NCBI GenBank assembly: GCA_009602735.1
Contig: WELA01005344.1
Span: 492,745-520,401 of the forward strand
Direction of reading: 5' to 3'
Source of the DNA: Mesotaenium endlicherianum
Taxonomy: Eukaryota > Streptophyta > Zygnematophyceae > Zygnematales > Mesotaeniaceae
Length of the DNA: 27,657 nt
In this document: in pieces, positions 12,355 through 22,016 of the stretch
Position numbering within the stretch: position 1 is the first letter of the stretch
How the letters are laid out: every line of letters starts with the position of its first letter
Translations under genes and position numbers: made by a program
Notes under the pieces: model-generated
Database searches by the model: none
Seen by the model: only the letters and a program-made list of their open reading frames with translations
Told to the model about the DNA's origin: nothing

Positions 12355-13566
12355 GCTGGGCCGGGATCCTTCTATCGGAGGGCGTGCCTGCAGGAGGTGG
12401 CGGCGACAGGTATCAGGTGGGTGTTCTCGCCAGCTGTCCCCGTGGTGCAGGACTTCCGGTGGGGCCGCTCGTACGAGGCCTTTGGACAGACCCAGAGCTC
12501 GTGTGCGCCATGACCACCGAGATCGACGGCTGGCAGGTGCGCACTGTGCGTGTACGTGTGTGCGTGCGTGTGCGTTGTGCGTGCGTGCATGTGTGTGTGT
12601 GTGCGCGCGCGCGGTGTGTGCGTGTCTGCATGCTATCCCCCGTTTCCCCCCCCCCACCNAAGTGCATCCTCTCCCCCTTCCCCTTTCCCCCTCCTCGCCG
12701 CCGCCTGCGTGCCTGCCCGCTTGTAGACCAGCCTGCTACCGTACATTGGGTTACCGGCGAGGCGAGAAAAACATCCGGCTGTCAACATGTGGGTTGGCAT
12801 GCCCTATGAGACCATTTGATGTCCATCAAATTATTCAAATCTGAATACTTCCTTTGCCCATGAAGGGGAGACCGTGCGCGAGTTCATTTCAGTCTGATTA
12901 TAAGTAGCCTCATATTCTCCCTTCGGCTTCTCCCTCCCCCTCCCCCTCCGCCTCCCCCTCCGCCTTCTCATCACCTGCCCCTTGCCCCCGCTCTGGCACC
13001 CCGCTCCTCGCAGCGCAGGACAAGTTTTTTATCGCAGGCTTGTGTAAGCATCTGGTTATGGTTTCCTGCTATCACGCTGGATGCCGTATACTACAACTCG
13101 TGAAGGAGATCTCTTCAAAGAAAGTTTTTGCGGCTGTCCTTCGATATCATGTCATTTGTTGAACCTTAAATATCAAGATACAATGGCCTCACGCCCCCGC
13201 TCGACTTCGTGACTCTACTGTAGAAAACACGTCATTGTATCCTCTGTTCTCGGCTGTGATTGGCCCTTTCCAGAAGCGTGCGCAAAGCACTTCATTGGCG
13301 ACGGCGCCACGGCGGGCAGCGCGGACCATGGCGGAGCGCTCGTCTCAGAGGAGGAGCTGCGACGCATGCACCTGCCGCCGTACGCGGATGCCATCGCGCG
13401 GGGGGTGGCCAGTGTGATGGTGAGCTACAACAGCTGGAACAGCGCCAAGATGCACGCGCACCGCCACCTGCTCACGGACGTGCTCAAGGGTGAGCTCGGC
13501 TTCGCGGGCGTCCTCGTTTTCGATTGGGAGGCGCTCCAGAAGATGCTTAGGGAGTGGCCGCAGCAG
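12355..13566 (+). CDS. Glycoside hydrolase family 3 (beta-glucosidase / exohydrolase type), partial and frameshifted
   Basis: Exon 12355(or 12394)-12536 encodes EVAATGIRWVFSPAVPVVQD, FRWGRSYEAFG and then, only after a one-base frame change near 12485, DPELVCAMTTEIDGWQ. This is the GH3 (..W.F.P....RDPRWGR.YE.F.EDPEL) block. Exon 13274-13566 encodes ACAKHFIGDGATAG, SEEELRRMHLPPYADAI, VASVMVSYNSWNSAKMHAHR, LLTDVLKGELGFAGV and LVFDWEAL, then a GTGAGG donor. In LVFDW, Asp (13522-13524) is the family's catalytic nucleophile, and KHFIGDG is a substrate-site block. By family knowledge the enzyme removes beta-linked glucose from glucans or glucosides. The N-terminus and the rest of the C-terminal domain are missing: upstream exons were not found, and the next exons should fall in the N gap. 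A second frame change may exist near 12370. The exon between 12537 and 13273 is uncertain. Confidence 0.8.
12537..12632. repeat. GT/GC alternating microsatellite at the start of a GH3 intron
   Basis: The tract begins at the GT donor after the first recognised GH3 exon. It runs as GTGCGT and GTGTGT units into GCGCGCGC. It mirrors the CA/CG tract at 411-517 and is a candidate Z-DNA former. An isolated N at 12659 follows a run of C. Confidence 0.85.
12918..13000 (+). repeat. CT-rich simple repeat in the GH3 intron
   Basis: CCCTCC and CCGCCTCC units are repeated on the plus strand. This is ordinary low-complexity intronic sequence. It may contribute to the assembly problems around this gene. Confidence 0.6.
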
Positions 13567-13589
13567 GTGAGGATTCCGCCGGGGGGTGG

Positions 13590-14249
13590 NNNNNNNNNNN
13601 NNNNNNNNNNNNNNNNNNNNNNNNNNNNNNNNNNNNNNNNNNNNNNNNNNNNNNNNNNNNNNNNNNNNNNNNNNNNNNNNNNNNNNNNNNNNNNNNNNNN
13701 NNNNNNNNNNNNNNNNNNNNNNNNNNNNNNNNNNNNNNNNNNNNNNNNNNNNNNNNNNNNNNNNNNNNNNNNNNNNNNNNNNNNNNNNNNNNNNNNNNNN
13801 NNNNNNNNNNNNNNNNNNNNNNNNNNNNNNNNNNNNNNNNNNNNNNNNNNNNNNNNNNNNNNNNNNNNNNNNNNNNNNNNNNNNNNNNNNNNNNNNNNNN
13901 NNNNNNNNNNNNNNNNNNNNNNNNNNNNNNNNNNNNNNNNNNNNNNNNNNNNNNNNNNNNNNNNNNNNNNNNNNNNNNNNNNNNNNNNNNNNNNNNNNNN
14001 NNNNNNNNNNNNNNNNNNNNNNNNNNNNNNNNNNNNNNNNNNNNNNNNNNNNNNNNNNNNNNNNNNNNNNNNNNNNNNNNNNNNNNNNNNNNNNNNNNNN
14101 NNNNNNNNNNNNNNNNNNNNNNNNNNNNNNNNNNNNNNNNNNNNNNNNNNNNNNNNNNNNNNNNNNNNNNNNNNNNNNNNNNNNNNNNNNNNNNNNNNNN
14201 NNNNNNNNNNNNNNNNNNNNNNNNNNNNNNNNNNNNNNNNNNNNNNNNN
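13590..14249. other. Assembly gap (660 Ns)
   Basis: An unbroken run of N replaces the sequence immediately downstream of the GH3 exon that carries the nucleophile Asp. Any open frame crossing it is meaningless. The sequence re-entering at 14250 is G-rich (GGGGGGAGGGG, then GTGTGGCGGGGTGGGG). Confidence 0.99.
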
Positions 14250-15793
14250 GAGGGGGGAGGGGTGAGGGCTCGCCTATGCAGCCTTTCCCCCTGGATGCTG
14301 CGGCCCAACGGGGCAGACGTGAAGCTTGGCTTAGGGTGGGGGAGGGCAGGGTGTGGCGAGGTGTGGTGGGGTGTGGCGGGGTGGGGTTTAAATCGCCTTA
14401 CAGCCCAATGCGGAAACCTGAACTAAGACTACAAGGGAGGCCTCACATGGCACTTGCCATCTTCGCCTGACGGCGCATTCTTGCGTATAAATCAGAGCTT
14501 TTTGCGTGGAGCCCCGCGCTCTGCTTGCTTCCAACGTGGTATGCCACCCATGGGGGCAGGCTTCAATCTGGGGATGTACGGAGTAGGAGGGCGAGTTCCC
14601 GCATTGCACTGTGTTGCTACGGCCCTCTGCTCGGCGCCCCTCCTCCTGGAGAGTCGGAGTGATGTGGTTGGTTTGCATGTGCACGGTGGCACTGATCGCC
14701 CTGTGTCTTGTCGCTTGTGTAATTGCCTGAGGTGGCACCACCGCGAGGCTCGTGCCAGAGCTGTGGCTTTCCACTCGTCTTGCAGAGTCTCCCCCCTGGC
14801 CTACCTACTCCCTCGCGTGCATGTGTGCACGAGATGCTGACAATGACATTGTAACTTTGGGTGTTTGGGCTAGCAGGACTGCACTTGTCGACTCTCAAGT
14901 ACAGATGCTGCAAACCCAGGCAATTATGCATAATTAAGCTTGTGCTTCTAGGATAATACCTTGTTTGGGCTTTGATCTCGAACCTTCATAGACCATGTGT
15001 GCTTTCCACACATAGCTCAGTTGCTCTAGGAAATTTACTTCTTGCATAGGTTGGGTTATGTTTGTCTTATTTACATTTGACACACTGAGGTGCACTTAAA
15101 TATGTATTCAAACTCGCAATAAGTGCACAAGTGCTGTCCACTTACTATCTAATTACGTGCTTAATAGGCTTTACTTTCTCAGTGAAATACATTATGTGCC
15201 CTTTTGTACCTGGCACAACATGTATCGTTTTGAGTTATAACATGTGCTCTAGTGTTTGTGTGAATCGCCATTAAGGCGTTACATGTGTCCATCAATGCTC
15301 CAATGTTATAAGGTGACACATGATCATCAACATTTAATACAACAAGTTGGACAGAATTCCGGAGCAAAGCTCGCATTATGTGCAGCACAGCTCCCATATC
15401 ATGTCTTCTACAAGCGCTTTACCTCTCATCGTGTTAGCTCTACACAACAGGAGGTAACTGGAGCAAAATCATTTTGTGTTATTTTGTCCTTTGAAGAATA
15501 TGTGAAGTGGTATGTGTGGTCTACGTATGTCTTTCATAGCTCATCAAACTGCGGTATTACGTGTCCGATCCCTATGTTACGTGTATTTCTCACACAAAGG
15601 TACACTTAACTATTTGGAAGAACAAGCAATAAGTGCAGCTGAATTGTGCACAACATGACGCTTTACTTTATTTCTGCAATACATTACATCCTCTTATAAA
15701 ACTGGCACAACGAATTGTATTCATTTGGTGAGAACAAATTATACACAGAGGTATATATAAGAGCTATAAATGCTTACATGTGTCCTTGAATGC
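14250..15793. other. No clear gene; holds a diverged direct repeat
   Basis: I find no GH3-like continuation after the gap. 14250-14990 has short open frames on both strands with no domain signal. 15081-15310 and 15590-15797 are related to each other and are listed separately as a repeat pair. Confidence 0.5.
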
Positions 15794-15797
15794 TCAA
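15081..15797 (+). repeat. Diverged direct repeat, two copies about 0.5 kb apart
   Basis: Copy A (15081-15310) and copy B (15590-15797) share a series of collinear blocks: GGT(G/A)CACTTAA, GCAATAAGTGCA, GCTTTACTTT, AATACATTA, CTGGCACAAC, TTACATGTGTCC and AATGCTC. Offsets are 492-510 bp, so spacing is conserved with small indels. Copy B ends inside the 3' end of the HIRAN gene on the other strand. The pair could be subterminal repeats of an element or an old tandem duplication. Confidence 0.7.
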
Positions 15798-17158
15798 ATT
15801 CTGGGCTTCTTCCACAAAAGGTTCTGACCCACACCAGGCTGCTCTATTAAGACTGAAGTACCAAGATTTGCATTGAGCAAACGTAAGACATCACCTTTAA
15901 GGCGAAGATCTTGGTCAGGTTTGTGAGAATACTGCTGTGCATTCGCATCGGGGTTGTTCTCCTGCTCAGCATTGCACGGAGCTCCTTGGCCATTCATCCT
16001 CTGCAAACGTATGAGCAAAGAGCACGTCAGCAGCAGGGTGAAGTCATATTGTTCAATTACAGAGAGCAAGGTGAAGTATGCCAAATAAAATAAAGCAACA
16101 TAGTGAAGAAGCACAAAGAAGCAGGTGAAGTAGCTAAGGAGCTAGGCAAATATAGGCCATGCATAACTCATTATATTCCTAAAGTACATGATGCGTGTGG
16201 CAATTAAATATAGAAAAAATATTGTAAAACGCTGAAACCGTGTCCATCTTACCCTTTTTGCGCGCACATTATCTTGTCTCACTTGTGGAAGTGGTGTATG
16301 TGGCTGTTGAAGCAAGCACTTGACATTGTAGGGCTCTGATGCAGTACCCATGTAGCCATCCTCCACCGACGTGTCTTTCAAATTGACAATAGGGATTAAG
16401 ACCAGACTTCCTTGCTCAAGTCGGTCTTTAATGAATGATTCGTACTCCGTGGAAAAGTACAGGTTGAAAATGCAACGAAGCTGCAATGGAACACAAACAT
16501 GCACAAATTAGGCAGGCATAACAATGATTCATTACCAAATTCGAGGCAGAGGGCATGAGGCATGAAGGTAGGTCATCACCCAATGTATATTGCCCCACCC
16601 TCTCCACCCCTCTGCTCGACACACGTACAAAAAAAGAGCATTTGAAGCAGTGGCTACCATGCAATATTCCTGGGCATGTGCTGGGCAAATATACCTCGGG
16701 CTCTTCTTCTTGCCACCTTGCAATTGTGCCGAACATCCTTACCCAACCTGGGGTGTCAACAAGCGGTGATAGATGCTTGCTCACTTCAAGAGGAACGTAG
16801 CCAACAGTTGTGCCCCTTGTGTTCTCAACCCGGATAGCATGAGGGTCTTCTGAACGACCTTCTTCCCTTACAAGACTCACCTGCTGCAAGGAACATCGGG
16901 GTAAGAGTGTGAGACATATAACATACTTAAAACGCAACAATGCAAGCATGGAGGAATGTGCACACATGGGTATGCATGTACAGATGCATGCATGGGATGT
17001 ACGAAATAAGGGTATGTTACCCCAACCTCATCACCAGTGCGTATCCCTTGCTGGCCATTGGAGAGACATATAAGTACAACGAGAGAGCCTTGATAAGGCA
17101 TAAGACGTGCGAGTTTCAATGGCCCCTCCTCATCCTCCACCGGCGAGGATCCCCTTGC
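15794..17158 (-). CDS. HIRAN-domain protein without helicase region; four exons, N-terminus uncertain
   Basis: Proposed exons (minus strand) are 17158-17021, 16883-16695, 16480-16253 and 16000-15794, all phase 0 with GT-AG borders and a TGA stop. They give about 253 residues. Residues about 26-105 match the HIRAN pattern: GIRTGDEV, VSLVREEGRSEDPHAIRV, ENTRGTTVGYVPLEV, SKHLSPLVD, MFGTIARW. In known families (HLTF/Rad5 and others) HIRAN binds DNA 3' ends or damaged forks, usually ahead of a SNF2 helicase and RING finger. Neither follows here. Exon 3 (FNLYFSTEYESFIKDRLEQG) may complete the fold, and exon 4 is polar and Asn/Gln-rich. The first in-frame Met of exon 1 is at 17101, and an upstream exon is possible. 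It could be a stand-alone HIRAN gene or a captured fragment. Confidence 0.65.
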
Positions 17159-17460
17159 CTGCTCTCTCTGTATAGGCGCCCAGCTCAAGGAAGCACAAAC
17201 ATATGCAACAAGAGACAGAAAGATAAAGAATAGGCAGACAAACGGGCAAGAACGTGAGGCCAGATTGCAAGCAAGAGGCAGAAGGGCGAGAGACCAAATT
17301 ACAAAGCTCACGGACTAAAGCATTCTCCACATCTAGGGACAAACTGAGCATGACGGAAAGTAGTAGGGAGGTGACGGGCAGGTGAGCACTTATTTGAAAT
17401 GATGGACGTATACTTTACAGTGTGGCAACGATGTGAGCAATCCAGGGAGGGTGGGACACA

Positions 17461-17514
17461 TATAAATATATATACATATATATGTATATACATATATATA
17501 TATATACATATATA
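17461..17514. repeat. TA/CATA microsatellite, self-complementary
   Basis: An AT-only tract with interspersed CATA and TGTA is almost palindromic and able to form a cruciform or hairpin. It lies upstream of the HIRAN gene. The flanking 17215-17990 is purine-rich with no convincing exon. Confidence 0.8.
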
Positions 17515-18037
17515 GAAAGGGAGACAACAAACGAGAGCAAGCACTGGGTTTAAGGAACAGAAGTTGTAATTTAGGGCACATACACGGGCAGGACCTGACC
17601 ATCAGATATGAACATATTAGGGATAACGTGTGGTGGAATGAAAGACCTACGACAAGAGACAGACAATTAGGTACCCTCATGAAACACATGCATGTGAGAT
17701 CAGGGGGACGAAAAAAGCAAAGCAACAGGACTGGGGGGGCAGAAGGAGAAGAGCAAAAAACGCGCATGGGGAAACAAAGCAAATGAGAGGCTCCAATTGA
17801 GAGCTGATCGAGTGTGAGGAGAGAGCAGATGATAAAAGAGACGGAAGATCAGCGTCATAAAAGAAACATAAAAATTGAGGGCTGTGATATTAAACAAAAC
17901 ATGCCAAGGGGGGGAGTGAAGGTGAGAGCAGAGAAGCAAGCGAAATGAAGGCAAAAGGCAAGAGACTTTAAAAGCAACAGCGTTTTGAGTGACAATCAAC
18001 GGTCAAAGGGAGGCTAGCAAACTATTCAGAGAGGTGC

Positions 18038-18619
18038 TTATGTTGGATGGCAATGAAACTGGCAATGTGCATAGATATCTGATGCTTCAGGTGTTAATTG
18101 GTGGGGCGCGCTTGCCTGAGGTTCTTGGGCCTCGCAGCTTGAGGATTTTAGATGAAGCACAGTTGCATTCTCTTTGTCTTCAACACCTTGCGAGTCCTCC
18201 AATAACAACTGATGACTAAGTTCCCTAGGAACTACAACCTGCCTGCTAAAATGAAATCGCTTGGATTCAGAATGGCACTTTGTCTGCCCCTTTAAGAGTG
18301 CCGCTTTCTCTAAGAGCGAATTTCTCTCCAACTTGAGGGCAATATTCTCGTTTGCCTACTCTTGCTGTCTCTCCTGACAAAAACTACTGTCATGGCTGCA
18401 ACGTACAGCAATGATTCCCTCTAATGTGGCTATTCTTTCTAGCAGGAAAGACTTCTCCAAGATAGCCTCATGAAGCTGCATCAGAAATTTGCGTACATCA
18501 GTAGCAGAAGCCTCATTTGTCGACCCTACTAGTGACCGTCCTTCATTTTGAAGGACGGTGAGTTGCAGGAAGACGCGTTTGGCGTCCTCTAGGACCGTGT
18601 CAAGTGAACAGGAAGACAT
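18038..18619 (-). CDS. Small coiled-coil protein, two exons, function unknown
   Basis: Exon 1 runs 18619-18407 (ATG, MSSCSLDTVLEDAKRVFLQL) and exon 2 runs 18355-18038. The 51-nt intron (18406-18356) starts GTACGT and ends TAG. Read without splicing, that TAG is an in-frame stop. With splicing, LLERIATLEGIIA joins ANENIALKLERNSLLEKAAL in one frame, and Leu/Ile spacing continues as heptads across the junction. The product is about 176 residues, with a coiled coil at about 40-95 and a polar Ser/Glu-rich C-terminus. It likely oligomerises or binds a partner, but no enzyme or DNA-binding motif is visible. It is divergent from the 534-residue gene that starts at 19171. A plus-strand frame overlaps its 3' end (17989-18219). 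I prefer the minus reading because it continues the coiled-coil frame. Confidence 0.5.
18535..18559. repeat. Perfect 11-bp inverted repeat with 3-nt loop
   Basis: ACCGTCCTTCA and TGAAGGACGGT are separated by TTT. The hairpin lies inside the first exon of the coiled-coil gene, where it encodes part of TVLQNEGRS. It may be chance or an RNA structure near the 5' end of the message. Confidence 0.8.
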
Positions 18620-19170
18620 ATTAGTTATCACAACGTGCCATATAATTTTGGGAATTGTTCCTATAAGGGCAAATTCCTGTACATGAATTATTAAGAGGTA
18701 GAGCACAAGGAGTGGGTGAGGACCGTAATAATATTTCATCAGTTCCAGGTAAGGTGCATGGTGGCATCGACACAAGCTTCTTCATAAGAACGTGTAATTG
18801 AGCAAGTTATGGTTTTCTCGTGGACGAAAATAGGTGCCCAAGTTTCACGTGCAATTAACTCCTGAAGAGTGAACGGATGAGAACGGGAGAAATAATGTGA
18901 TTTCGTCGTTTTCAATTACAGCCACATCTCATGAAAACAATTTGTGAGGTTTCACACATTGTAATGGACCAAAAACCTTTAGGCACACATTCATCGACCG
19001 GGGGACAAAATTGCGCACCCTAAACCTAGCTACACACTAAGTAATTCTTGGGCAGCTAGGTAGCTAGACGACATATGCGGCTGCTATAGCTCCTGCATAT
19101 GCACCATACAGTGAGCAGCTAGGAATTATAGCAGAGCGTAGTAGGGTTCACCACGGCGTCTCCCAGTTCT

Positions 19171-22016
19171 ATGTTCATGGCTAACGCAATCAGGAGTAAC
19201 AATGACGGTGGTAATGGCAGGATGCCACGAAGGAGTAAGGACAATTGCAACAATCTCATTAAAGGAGTTGCTTTGGGAGATAGGCACTCGCAGGCCTTTA
19301 AGAAGCCGTTTAGCAAATTGAAAATCAAGCAAGCATTACTAGCAGTTGCAAGTAAAGGGAAACAAAAGGCCATTTCAGATTTGGGTGAAGGAGACTCACG
19401 GAACTTAGGGACCCACTCGGATCTGAGTGGAGGTGCACGAGGGGTGCCTGATTCAATTGCTTGCAATGGGGCAGAAGGTATCCAGAGTGCAAGGGAGCGA
19501 ACTGAGAGTGATAATGACAAAATGAAGGACAGTGACACACCTGATGGTGATGAAACATTTGCTGGTGGAAGAGCAGGCGACGCCCTAGAGGAGCTTACGG
19601 CTTATGTTGATGATGCAAAGGATGCCTCGGGTGGTACTGGTGAAAAATTGTGCGAGCGAGAGGAAGACAGAGATAAAATTCAAGGAATGATGTCACAAAT
19701 CACTGGGGACACAGTGGGAGACGCGGCTAAATTTCCTGATATAATAGGTGAGGCAGTAGGTGTAAGAAAACAGCTTGCATTGAGAGATGATGTGCGGAGA
19801 GAGGAACTGACTGCAGAAGCATCAGGCCACCTGAATACTTCAATCTTACTTGGGGAGGTGATACCACTGATGAAGAATCTGGCCCAAAGCGTTAATCTGC
19901 TGGTGGAACGGGCAACGAGAGGAGCAGTGAGGAAGCCCAAGATTGTGGAGGAGGACAAGCGGGTGAGTTCAGAGTCACACAAGGGATCTGTTTTGTTTGT
20001 GTTTTTTTTTAACTGTAAACATGTGTTACATCTGATTCTTTCCTGCAATGCCATGTTCTCTCACCATTTATTGAATATGTGCATTTATTTTGTATATACA
20101 GCTGTCTACAATCAATACACTAAACAATTGTCGGACCTACTCGGCTATACATAGGGACTGCAGTGCATAAGCAGGTGCACGAATAAGGAATATACCTGGT
20201 GGCACATAATTAGCTGCAGTGTGAATTACTGTGAGTGTTCATGACACATGATCAAGTGTATGACATTGTGTGGGGCTCCTTTTGTTGAGGACATGTTGCA
20301 GGCTAAAGCCGTCAAAGAGGTATGGAACTCTTTGCGTAAGTTCAACCTTACTTTCTGGTTAACAACTGATGAGGTGCAAGCAGTCAAGCAACAAGAAATG
20401 GTTCTGAAAATCCTGCTCCGCCTCGGTGACAAGGTCAGAGAGAAGGTGCTGAAAGGGTACACAAAGCCCACACCAAAAGCAAGTAACATGGTGGTCTTCA
20501 TAAAGCGTAACAAAGCCTTCTACGCTCCGGGGAAGTCTCTTCTACAAGACATCTTGAAGGTAAGCCAATACTCAATGTTGTGCAGCTCGTAATTATGTCT
20601 TCACTGTGTGGAAGGAATTAATTTGAGGCAACTTTTTAATACACGGCTCTCTAATTAATATGCCCGCGATGTGTGGCTCTGTCGAGTACTCGTAATGTGT
20701 TGTATTTCCTCATCGGGTTTATGCTATGTGTATCAAATTCTTATATGGATGTTGAAGGGACCTGGGAGGTTGCAACTCCTACTCATGACAATGCTTGCTT
20801 GGTGCGTGCCACAATGAAGCATGAGGTTACGCATCTTAATACTGTATTTGGTTGTCTGGCCTGCAGCGACTCCTCAAGAAATGGAAGTCTTCCAGGTCAG
20901 AGATGCAGAGACTGCTTAGCGCTTGCATGCTGCAGGGACTGGAGAAAGGTACAGTGCAACGGGAGGACAAGGCCAATGGAATCCTCACAGATGCATCAAT
21001 GGAATGGATCGTACTGAAGGTCCCGCAAAAGCACTCCCGGTGGCAATATGGGTGGCCCGAGAAGGTGGAGGACTACAACCCTGAGCACGCGGCTTTCCAC
21101 GAGAGTGTCAAGGCTTATTTGAAAGAGAAGACCGCTAAGAAGGTGAGTCCTGCAAAAAAAACTATTGTCATGCATGAAGTGAACCTGTAATGATCGAGTA
21201 CCATGAAAGCTTTGGATAGATGTGGTTGTATGTGCAGGGATGGTGTGGTAAATGACGCTCCTCCATGCAATATTTCTTTGTTGTTATGCGAAGGGTGTAA
21301 TGAGTACAGTAGGAAGTAGCAGCAAATGCATTTTCTGGTGAAATATAGTTTTTGTGGTTAAGAAATACGATGAAATATTGCATGTGTGGCACTACAGCCT
21401 ACAAATGACTAAAATGAAGTTGGCGGGGAAGCAGATGGGGTTGCCGAAAGGTGGAGGTGAGCTGGCAGTGCTGCCACCTGCCGAGGACGATGACTCAAGC
21501 AGCGAGTCGGCGCCTTCCGAAGATAGCAATGAAGAAAAGTTTAGCGGATCTGACGACAAAGAGGAACATTTCTTGTCCCCAGAGTACTCGATGAATCGTG
21601 GTATGTGCATCAAAACTTTGCCCTCGTGGTTTTGTGCAAATATTTAATAGTTGATTAAGTGTACGTTTTGTGATATGCATGTGAAACAACAGGAGCATGG
21701 GCAGGGAGGACAAGGGCAAACATGATGCTCCATACCAGGCAGCATACGTACATGTTGTTGCATTGGTGGTGGTTGGGGATGGGTGCAGGGTGCATGTCAT
21801 GTATGGCGCTTGTGTACACAGTGGCAGCAGCACGCTAGCATGGCAAGGGATGAAAAGCACACATTTAGCACGTGAAGTACTTTGCTACTGTGGTTGTGTG
21901 CAGACAAGCGAAGGGGGAAGGCCCTGAGGGGGGGTCGAGGAAGCTCGCGAAGTTTCTCAGCATCGCTGGGAATGGCATCACCTTCACTTCCAGTACAAAA
22001 GCGTCAGAAGAATTGA
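19171..22016 (+). CDS. 534-residue protein of unknown family, five exons
   Basis: Proposed exons are 19171-19962, 20302-20559, 20867-21142, 21435-21600 and 21904-22016. Donors are GTGAGT, GTAAGC, GTGAGT and GTATGT, the acceptors end in CAG, and the frame is consistent to a TGA stop. Residues 1-264 are polar and charged with a KLKIKQALLAVASKGKQK segment and a helical end (LLGEVIPLMKNLAQSVNLLV). Residues 265-442 are the best-folded part (EVWNSLRKFNLTFWLTTDEV, ILLRLGDKVREKVLKGY, MEWIVLKVPQKHSRWQYGW). Residues about 457-490 are a Ser/Asp/Glu-rich acidic stretch. The end is basic (KRRGKALRGGRG, PVQKRQKN), like a nuclear localisation signal. I recognise no family. A nuclear DNA- or protein-binding role is inferred from the acidic and basic tracts only. 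The exon-4 acceptor lacks a good pyrimidine tract, so that border is the least certain. It could be the second gene of a DNA transposon. Confidence 0.6.

Noticed and set aside
13366..14470. Long open frames across 13.4-14.5 kb
   Set aside because: They are mostly translated Ns of the assembly gap.
15081..15797. CRISPR-like array
   Set aside because: There are only two long diverged copies, no short identical repeats with spacers, and the DNA is eukaryotic.
17989..18219. Plus-strand frame overlapping the coiled-coil gene
   Set aside because: It has no splice or promoter context. The minus-strand frame continues a coiled coil from the neighbouring exon and explains the region better.
19963..20154. 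Extension of the first exon of the 534-residue gene to the TAG at 20152
   Set aside because: A consensus GTGAGT donor at 19963 and a matching downstream exon in phase fit better. The extension is Phe/Cys/His-rich intron-like sequence.
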